A program made the translations under genes and the position numbers. From CAZKTS01 sp964555735 (GTDB lineage Bacteria; Actinomycetota; Acidimicrobiia; IMCC26256; PALSA-555), in NCBI GenBank assembly GCA_964555735.1, contig CAZKTS010000209.1, forward strand, positions 1 through 9,666: a stretch of 9,666 nucleotides of DNA, given 5' to 3'. This document shows, piece after piece, positions 5,633-9,666 of the stretch. Every line of letters begins with the position of its first letter. Positions within the stretch are counted from its first letter, which is position 1. Below the pieces are notes generated by a model, which saw only the letters and a list, made by a program, of their open reading frames with translations, did not search any database and had not been told where the DNA came from.

Positions 5633-7273
5633 TCACAGTGGCAGGTTGCCGTGCTTGCGCTGCGGGAGCTGCTCGCGCTTGGTGCGCAGCATCGCCAGCG
5701 ACCGGATGAGCACCACACGCGTGTCGCGCGGGTCGATGACGTCGTCGACGTAGCCGCGCTCCGCCGCCACGTACGGGTTGGCGAACTTCTCGGTGTACTC
5801 CTCGATCAGCTCGGCCCGACGGCCCTCGGCGTCGTCGGCGTTCTGGATCTCCTTGCGGAAGATGATGTTGACCGCGCCCTGCGGTCCCATCACCGCGACC
5901 TCGGCCGACGGCCACGCGAAGGCGAGGTCGGCGCCGATCGACTTCGAGTTCATGACGACGTAGGCGCCGCCGTAGGCCTTCCGCGTGATGATCTGCACCC
6001 GCGGGACGGTCGACTCGCAGTACGCGTAGAGCAGCTTCGCCCCGTGGCGGATGATGCCCCCGTACTCCTGGTCGGTGCCCGGCAGGAAGCCCGGCACGTC
6101 GACGAACGTGACCAGCGGGACGTTGAACGCGTCGCACGTGCGCACGAACCGTGCGGCCTTCTCCGACGCGTCGATGTCGAGCGTGCCGGCGAGGTTGGCC
6201 GGCTGGTTGCCGACGATGCCGACGACATGCCCGTCGAGCCGCGCGAAGCCGCACACGATGTTGGCGGCCCAGTACTGGTGCACCTCGAAGAAGTCGCCGT
6301 CGTCGACGACCTGCTCGATGACCGCCTTGATGTCGTAGGGCTTGTTCGGCGCGTCCGGGATGAGCTCGACGATGTCTTCGCACCGCCGCTCCGGATCGTC
6401 CTCGGCGTCGAACGCCGGCGGGTCCTCGAGGTTGTTCTGCGGCAGGAACGACAGGAGGTAGCGAACCTGCTCGAGGCACGACTCCTCGTCCTCGGCGACG
6501 AACGTGGCCACGCCGGACTTCGACGCGTGCGTCATCGCGCCGCCGAGCTCCTCTTGCGTGACGTCCTCACCGGTGACCGTCTTCACGACGTCGGGCCCCG
6601 TGATGAACATGTGCGACGTGCCCTTCACCATGAAGATGAAGTCGGTCATCGCGGGCGAGTAGACCGCCCCGCCGGCGCATGGCCCCATGATCACGCTGAT
6701 CTGCGGGATCACGCCCGACGCCTTCACGTTGCGGTGGAAGATGCCGCCGTAGGCGTCGAGGGAGACGACGCCCTCCTGGATCCGGGCGCCGGCGCCGTCG
6801 TTGATGCCGATGAAGGGCGCGCCCACCGACTCGGCGAGGTCCATCACCTTGTGGATCTTCTCGGCGAACACCTCGCCGAGGGCGCCGCCGAAGACGGTGA
6901 AGTCCTGGGAGAACACGAACACCTTGCGGCCGTCGATCGTGCCCCACCCGGTGACGACGCCGTCGGTGAGCGGCCGGGAGTTCTCGATGCCGAAGCCGTG
7001 GGCCCGGTGGCGGGCGAGCATGTCGAGCTCGACGAAGGACTCGGGGTCGAGCAGACGCTCGAGGCGCTCCCGCGCGGTGAGCTTGCCGCGCTCGTGCTGG
7101 CGGGCGACCGCCGCCTCGCTCCCGGCGTGCAGCGCTTCGTCGCGGAGCCCCGCGAGCTGCTCGAGGCGCTCCTCGATCGGGTGCACCCCCGCGGGGACGG
7201 CGGGCGCGCCTTCGTCGCCGTGCAGCGCCTCGGCTTCGGCCTGCTCCTGGATGTCGGACTCTTCGACGGCCAT
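5633..7273 (-). CDS. pccB: Acyl-CoA (propionyl-CoA) carboxylase, carboxyltransferase beta subunit
   Basis: Transfers the carboxyl group from carboxybiotin to an acyl-CoA, giving (S)-methylmalonyl-CoA from propionyl-CoA or malonyl-CoA from acetyl-CoA. At 546 residues it has the usual PccB/AccD5 length. The N-half holds the acyl-CoA site: GGIFHRNVKASGVIPQIS (176-193) and the oxyanion-hole segment GPCAGGAVYSPA (197-208). The C-half holds the biotin site: DVPGFLPGTDQEYGGIIRHG (392-411), RKAYGGAY (431-438), then AWPSAEVAVMGPQGAVNI (453-470). V439, just after GGAY, occupies the place of Asp422 of the Streptomyces coelicolor PccB, a residue that sets substrate preference. Acetyl-CoA or broader use is therefore possible. 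The ATG at 7273 has no clear Shine-Dalgarno sequence; it lies 25 bases after the upstream membrane-protein gene and may be coupled to it or leaderless (TACGCT 9 bases upstream). The biotin-bearing alpha subunit is not in the window. Confidence 0.93.
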   Translation of the reverse strand: MAVEESDIQEQAEAEALHGDEGAPAVPAGVHPIEERLEQLAGLRDEALHAGSEAAVARQHERGKLTARERLERLLDPESFVELDMLARHRAHGFGIENSRPLTDGVVTGWGTIDGRKVFVFSQDFTVFGGALGEVFAEKIHKVMDLAESVGAPFIGINDGAGARIQEGVVSLDAYGGIFHRNVKASGVIPQISVIMGPCAGGAVYSPAMTDFIFMVKGTSHMFITGPDVVKTVTGEDVTQEELGGAMTHASKSGVATFVAEDEESCLEQVRYLLSFLPQNNLEDPPAFDAEDDPERRCEDIVELIPDAPNKPYDIKAVIEQVVDDGDFFEVHQYWAANIVCGFARLDGHVVGIVGNQPANLAGTLDIDASEKAARFVRTCDAFNVPLVTFVDVPGFLPGTDQEYGGIIRHGAKLLYAYCESTVPRVQIITRKAYGGAYVVMNSKSIGADLAFAWPSAEVAVMGPQGAVNIIFRKEIQNADDAEGRRAELIEEYTEKFANPYVAAERGYVDDVIDPRDTRVVLIRSLAMLRTKREQLPQRKHGNLPL

Positions 7274-7298
7274 GCGCGACGAAGCGTAGCGGTGACCG

Positions 7299-7838
7299 TC
7301 AGCCGTCGGCCGATGCAGGCGGAGCCGGATGCGTCGGGGTCGACGGCTTGCCCCACGGCAGTGCGAGCGCGCCGATGATCGCGAGCACCCCCGCCCCGAT
7401 CGTCACGTAGACGCCGGTGCCGAGGTAGCTCGTGAGGTCGAGGTCGGCCTCGGCAGGCAGGCGGTCGATCCTGCGCTGCGACTGCACCGCGAAGAGCACG
7501 CCGACCGCGATCGCGGCGATCCCGGCGCCGATGCCGAAGCCGCGCATGTTGCGCATGCAGGCACTCAGCACGAGCACCGCCGCGATCGGCACGAGGAGGA
7601 CGAGGATCGAGGTGCCGCTGCGCGTGTCGAGGTCGTAGAGGTACGCGACCGGCACGTCGGATGCCGACTCCGTGAAGCCCAACGGGTCGGCGACGTCGAC
7701 CCACGGCAGGAACATGCCGACCACGGCCGCCAGGGCCGAGACGGCGAGGATGACCTGACCGACCGCGATCGGCGCACGCTCGGTGGGTCGCCGAGCGCTC
7801 GACTCGGACGGCGTCGGCCTGGTCGCTTCGTCGGTCAT
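7299..7838 (-). CDS. Hypothetical four-helix membrane protein
   Basis: 179 residues of unknown function. Visible structure: a polar, Ser/Thr/Arg-rich cytoplasmic-looking N-terminus (1-22); a first hydrophobic helix (about 24-48) ending in MFLPWVDV; an extracytoplasmic-looking acidic loop (49-75, with DPLGF and YLYDLDTRSG); helix 2 (77-94); helix 3 (101-118); an Arg/Asp/Glu-rich loop (120-137); helix 4 (143-162), ending ALPWG; and a Pro/Ala-rich tail. The two LPW motifs closing helices 1 and 4 are a noticeable internal echo. The ATG at 7838 is chosen over upstream in-frame codons because it follows GGGGGA at 6 bases' spacing and because upstream codons run through the CAP gene in antisense style. 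It is the first gene of the carboxylase cluster, 25 bases before it. A role in carboxylase function is not implied by the sequence. Confidence 0.8.
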   Translation of the reverse strand: MTDEATRPTPSESSARRPTERAPIAVGQVILAVSALAAVVGMFLPWVDVADPLGFTESASDVPVAYLYDLDTRSGTSILVLLVPIAAVLVLSACMRNMRGFGIGAGIAAIAVGVLFAVQSQRRIDRLPAEADLDLTSYLGTGVYVTIGAGVLAIIGALALPWGKPSTPTHPAPPASADG

Positions 7839-7900
7839 CCCGGTCCCCCGTCCGTCGCGCCCGCGTGGCGGCGGCGACGCTACCGCGGCCGCACGCGACG

Positions 7901-7924
7901 GGACCCCGCCCGCAGGCGGGGTCC
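7901..7924 (-). terminator. Hairpin terminator after the CAP lipoprotein gene
   Basis: GGACCCCGCC and GGCGGGGTCC form a perfect 10-bp stem with a 4-base loop (CGCA). The hairpin lies 21 bases past the stop of the lipoprotein gene and before the start of the next minus-strand gene at 7838. There is no U-run, but the stem is very stable and well placed, so it probably separates the lipoprotein transcript from the carboxylase operon. Confidence 0.75.
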
Positions 7925-7945
7925 GCGTCCGTGAGCTCGGGTGCG

Positions 7946-8443
7946 CTACTGGTAGTGCGCGACGGCGAAGTAGTGACCGGCGTTGCAGATCACGCCGGCA
8001 CCGACCACCGAGTGGCTGTCGATGTTGGCCTTGTGACCCGCGCTGGCCAGCCAGCCGTTGACCGCCTTCACCGCGCCGAACGACGCCGACGGGCAGTTGG
8101 CGGAGCCGTTGTACCAGCAGTAGAGGTTCTCGGCGACGCCGGCCGGCGGGCTGTGCACCAGCGCGCCGCTCGTGCACTGCATGCCCGCGCGCTCCTGCGC
8201 TTCGGCCTGCGCGCTCGCGTTCAGCGTGCTCGACACGGTGTACGCCTTGTAGTTCGAGTGGCACTGGGCGATCGCGTTCGAGACAGACGCAGTGCCGTTC
8301 GGGGTGACATCACCCGCGCTCGGGCAGCTGCTGACCTGCGGCGGTGGGGGCGGGGGCGGGGGCGCGAAGCAGCCCGCCAGACCCAGCGATCCGACGGCCA
8401 CGAGCACGACCGCCCCTCCGGTGATCCGACCTCGACGACGCAT
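7946..8443 (-). CDS. CAP-domain (SCP/PR-1-like) secreted lipoprotein
   Basis: 165 residues with a lipoprotein signal: basic MRRRGRITGG, a hydrophobic stretch 11-20, then the lipobox LAGC with the lipidated cysteine at 25. A run of eight prolines (28-35) acts as a stalk away from the membrane. The rest is a compact CAP domain: NAIAQCHSNYKA, helix with AQAEAQERAG (78-87), LVHS (95-98), AENLY (104-108), the signature WLASAGHKANID (131-142), and the closing GAGVICNAGHYFAVAHY. The histidines and the glutamate in VHS, AEN, AGH and YFAVAHY are the usual CAP cavity residues. Six cysteines in the mature domain (40, 61, 90, 109, 117, 153) could form three disulfides. The ATG at 8443 follows GGAGGAG with good spacing; in-frame codons further upstream would bury the signal. 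It is a single-gene unit. The bacterial function of CAP proteins is poorly defined. Confidence 0.9.
   Translation of the reverse strand: MRRRGRITGGAVVLVAVGSLGLAGCFAPPPPPPPPQVSSCPSAGDVTPNGTASVSNAIAQCHSNYKAYTVSSTLNASAQAEAQERAGMQCTSGALVHSPPAGVAENLYCWYNGSANCPSASFGAVKAVNGWLASAGHKANIDSHSVVGAGVICNAGHYFAVAHYQ
8346..8363 (+). repeat. (GGGGGC)3 tract encoding the poly-proline stalk
   Basis: Three exact GGGGGC units lie on the strand opposite the lipoprotein gene and encode prolines of its stalk. The three runs of five Gs, with GGCGG just upstream, could form a G-quadruplex in the template strand. Each unit adds two prolines in frame, so copy-number change would alter stalk length without breaking the gene. 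Confidence 0.6.
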
Positions 8444-8641
8444 GGTGCTCCTCCGCTCCCGGGACCCCGGTCCCGTTGGCCGTGCCCCATGGACGTATCG
8501 GCGCCGCCTCACCGAATCTTGAACCTCGAACCGAGCGATCGGTCCCATGTTGGTCTCTCGTTGGGAACGGCGCACGGACCGATCGCTTTCGATCCATCCG
8601 GACTCCTTGCCCACTTCTTGCCTGGCCTTGATACGACGCGA
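8444..8641. other. Leader and upstream region of the CAP lipoprotein gene
   Basis: About 200 bases without a gene. It holds an 11-bp inverted repeat listed separately and a short stem, CGGGAC-CCCG-GTCCCG type (8460-8475), only a few bases upstream of the ribosome-binding site of the lipoprotein gene. I could not pick out a convincing -35/-10 pair: TTCAAG and GATACG on the minus strand, 18 bases apart, are the best of weak options. Confidence 0.4.
8535..8586. promoter_or_regulatory. 11-bp inverted repeat upstream of the CAP lipoprotein gene
   Basis: GCGATCGGTCC (8535-8545) is perfectly repeated in inverse as GGACCGATCGC (8576-8586), with 30 bases between. It lies 92-143 bases upstream of the lipoprotein start. 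It could be a pair of operator half-sites or the base of a folded leader RNA. Function is inferred only from position. Confidence 0.4.
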
Positions 8642-8670
8642 CTCGACCCTGTCCCGAGGACAGGGTCGAG
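8642..8670 (-). terminator. Hairpin terminator after hsp20
   Basis: CTCGACCCTGTCC and GGACAGGGTCGAG give a perfect 13-bp stem with a 3-base loop (CGA), 26 bases after the hsp20 stop. No U-run follows on the minus strand. The symmetrical stem would also form in a plus-strand transcript, but no gene approaches from that side. Confidence 0.8.
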
Positions 8671-8695
8671 CGGGAATTCCGTCGGATCGGAGCGA

Positions 8696-9127
8696 TCAGG
8701 CCGAGGCACCGACCTCGAGGGGCTGGCTCTCGCCGACGCGGATCTGGACCTTGCGGGGCTTGGCCTGCTCGGCGACCGGGATGACCACGGTCAGCACGCC
8801 GTGCTCGTAGGCCGCGTCGAGCCGGTCGACGTCGAGGGCCTCCCCCAGGAACACCTGGCGCACGAACGAGCCCTGGGGTCGCTCCTTGGCCAGGGACTCC
8901 TCACCCTCGCCCAGGAACCACGACCGCTCGGCCTTGATCGTCAAGACGTTGCGCTCGACGCTCACGTCGATCGAGTCGGGCGCGACGCCGGGGACGTCGA
9001 AGCGCAGCTCGACGCCCTCCTTGGTACGGACGGCGTCCATGGGTACCCAGGCCTGGCGGCCGCCGGAGCCGAAGAGCTGGTCGGTGTGCCGGTCGAGCTC
9101 GCGGAACGGGTCGTAGCGCATCAGCAT
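8696..9127 (-). CDS. Small heat-shock protein, Hsp20/alpha-crystallin family
   Basis: ATP-independent chaperone that holds unfolding proteins as large oligomers in the cytoplasm. 143 residues, the usual size. The N-terminus MLMRYDPFRELDRHTDQLFG is the common actinobacterial form. The alpha-crystallin domain runs from about residue 27 to 120: VPMDAVRTKEGVELRFDVPG (28-47), DSIDVSVERNVLTIKAER (51-68), RQVFLGEALDVDRLDAAYEH (90-109), and the signature AAYEHGVLTVVIP (105-117). The C-terminal I-x-I/V motif that links subunits is I129-R-V131 in KVQIRV. The ATG at 9127 follows GGAGG by 6 bases; the second ATG at 9121 is possible but less well spaced. The gene has its own heat-type promoter with a HAIR-like repeat and a strong terminator, so it forms a single-gene unit. 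The call is firm. Confidence 0.96.
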   Translation of the reverse strand: MLMRYDPFRELDRHTDQLFGSGGRQAWVPMDAVRTKEGVELRFDVPGVAPDSIDVSVERNVLTIKAERSWFLGEGEESLAKERPQGSFVRQVFLGEALDVDRLDAAYEHGVLTVVIPVAEQAKPRKVQIRVGESQPLEVGASA

Positions 9128-9134
9128 CTGCTGC

Positions 9135-9164
9135 CTCCCTGTGTCGGACAGGAGCTCGTGCTCC
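9135..9164 (-). promoter_or_regulatory. Candidate RNA switch or thermometer in the hsp20 leader
   Basis: In the minus-strand leader two hairpins share the bases 9151-9154. The first is GGAGC-ACGA-GCTCC (9164-9151). The second pairs CTCCTGT with ACAGGGAG with one bulged G (9154-9135) and takes in most of the Shine-Dalgarno GGGAGG (9139-9134). Only one can form at a time, so the leader could switch between open and closed states. Stems are short, so this is a suggestion; leader thermometers are known for hsp20 genes in other bacteria. Confidence 0.3.
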
Positions 9165-9208
9165 CGGACGTGGAAAACGGCACCGCCGTTCGAGTTGTTC
9201 CGGGTGAC

Positions 9209-9237
9209 AGTAGAAAACTTGATGGCTACGTTGTCAA
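9209..9237 (-). promoter_or_regulatory. Promoter of hsp20
   Basis: On the minus strand TTGACA (9237-9232, perfect -35) is followed after exactly 17 bases by TCTACT (9214-9209, 4 of 6 to TATAAT). Transcription would start near 9202, giving a leader of about 75 bases. The -35 lies only 9 bases past the stop of the epimerase gene. Confidence 0.75.
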
Positions 9238-9238
9238 G
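9218..9238. promoter_or_regulatory. HAIR-like HspR operator over the hsp20 -35 region
   Basis: CTTGA and TCAAG are separated by 11 bases, the exact geometry of the HspR-associated inverted repeat (CTTGAGT-N7-ACTCAAG, where the conserved outer pentamers are also 11 apart). The inner two bases of each half do not match. The site covers the -35 and much of the promoter spacer, where a repressor would block RNA polymerase. HspR control of an hsp20-type gene (acr2) through such a site is known in Mycobacterium tuberculosis. Confidence 0.65.
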
Positions 9239-9245
9239 TCCGGCC

Positions 9246-9659
9246 TCACTCCTGCACCAGCTCGATGAGGGTGCCGAAGGCGGCCTTGGGGTGGACGAAC
9301 GCCACGGTGGTGCCCCGGCTGCCGGGCCGCGGCTGCTCGTCGATGACCTTGTGGCCCTGGGCCTTCACCTGCTCGAGCGCCGCCGCGCAGTCGGCCACGC
9401 GGTAGCCCACGTGGTGCAGGCCCTCCCCCTTCTTCTCCAGGTACTTGGCCACGGGCGAGTCGTCGCGCACCGGCGTGAGCAGCTGGACGTAGGAGTCGGC
9501 GACCTTCAGGAGCGCCTCCTCCACACCGTCCTTCTCCACCACCTCGCGGTGGTCGACCTCACAGCCGAAGGTGTCGCGGTAGTAGGCGATCGCAGCCTCG
9601 AGGTCGTTGACCGCGATGGCGATGTGATCGATCTCGGTGAGCGCGGGTGCGCTGCTCAT
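9246..9659 (-). CDS. mce: Methylmalonyl-CoA epimerase (VOC family)
   Basis: Interconverts (S)- and (R)-methylmalonyl-CoA, linking propionyl-CoA carboxylase to methylmalonyl-CoA mutase. 137 residues form two VOC half-modules. The metal ligands expected from the Propionibacterium enzyme are in place: H12 in IDHIAIAV, Q59 in YVQLLTP, H82 or H83 in EGLHHVGYRV, and E133 in GTLIEL. The acidic pair E47/E48 in GVEEALL is at the catalytic glutamate position, and the segment YLEKKGEGLHHVGY is typical of the epimerase branch. VAFVHPKAAFGTLIEL (119-134) is likewise the usual C-terminus. The ATG at 9659 is 7 bases from the window edge, so its ribosome-binding site is unseen and an upstream partner cannot be excluded. 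The hsp20 promoter follows directly with no terminator between. Glyoxalase is an alternative VOC fold function but fits these motifs less well. Confidence 0.9.
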   Translation of the reverse strand: MSSAPALTEIDHIAIAVNDLEAAIAYYRDTFGCEVDHREVVEKDGVEEALLKVADSYVQLLTPVRDDSPVAKYLEKKGEGLHHVGYRVADCAAALEQVKAQGHKVIDEQPRPGSRGTTVAFVHPKAAFGTLIELVQE

Positions 9660-9666
9660 GCGTGCC

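Noticed and set aside
5120..7378. A 752-codon plus-strand open frame
   Set aside because: It lies antisense to the phosphoesterase, accE and pccB genes, has low-complexity Arg/Asp/Val-rich content with no recognisable domain, and is explained by the high-GC third-position bias of the real genes.
8444..8614. A longer CAP protein starting at 8614
   Set aside because: The extra 57 residues would bury the lipoprotein signal peptide, and the ATG at 8443 has a strong ribosome-binding site.
7865..9268. A 467-codon plus-strand open frame
   Set aside because: Spans two terminators, the CAP lipoprotein gene and hsp20 in antisense; no protein family fits.
1..9666. Defence system, prophage, insertion sequence, CRISPR array or biosynthetic cluster
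   Set aside because: No nuclease, transposase, integrase, phage, repeat-spacer or synthase sequence was recognised on either strand; base composition looks uniform by eye.

Overview
The window reads as a chromosomal stretch of a high-GC actinobacterium. Every coding region is strongly GC-rich at third codon positions, there is an actinobacterial-type acyl-CoA carboxylase with a small epsilon subunit, and a HAIR-like heat-shock operator is present. The protein sequences feel closest to the class Acidimicrobiia (Ilumatobacter-like), but that placement is an impression and was not tested. Nine genes are supported: eight on the minus strand and one, a SulP transporter, on the plus strand. I see no transposase, phage gene, CRISPR array, tRNA or rRNA.

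Left part (1-2974): a long-chain acyl-CoA synthetase cut by the window edge, then a 365-base non-coding region (1402-1766). That region carries a dense, mostly same-orientation series of GTGGANAAC words resembling actinobacterial DnaA boxes (TTGTCCACA / TGTGGACAA). A family III (CaiB/BaiF) CoA-transferase follows. It is divergent from the SulP gene across only 47 bases, and both starts lack Shine-Dalgarno sequences, so leaderless transcription is plausible.

Middle (2975-7838): the SulP permease ends right after its membrane domain and has no STAS domain. Its stop codon lies inside a long palindrome shared with the convergent neighbour. On the minus strand, a small four-helix membrane protein, the carboxyltransferase beta subunit of a propionyl/acyl-CoA carboxylase, its epsilon subunit and a metallophosphoesterase are packed tightly. 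The last two overlap by a GTGA, so this looks like one operon.

Right part (7839-9666): a CAP-domain lipoprotein flanked by hairpin terminators, a small heat-shock protein (Hsp20), and a methylmalonyl-CoA epimerase. The Hsp20 promoter holds an inverted repeat with HspR/HAIR geometry, and its leader can fold into two mutually exclusive hairpins, one of which takes in the ribosome-binding site.

Together the metabolic genes point to acyl-CoA and propionyl-CoA handling: activation of fatty acids, CoA transfer, carboxylation of propionyl-CoA (or related acyl-CoAs) and epimerisation of methylmalonyl-CoA. The biotin carboxylase/BCCP subunit and methylmalonyl-CoA mutase, which would complete that route, are not in the window. 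Most of the region is ordinary housekeeping sequence. The parts that deserve a second look are the DnaA-box-like cluster, the regulation of hsp20, and the coupling of a phosphoesterase to the carboxylase subunits.
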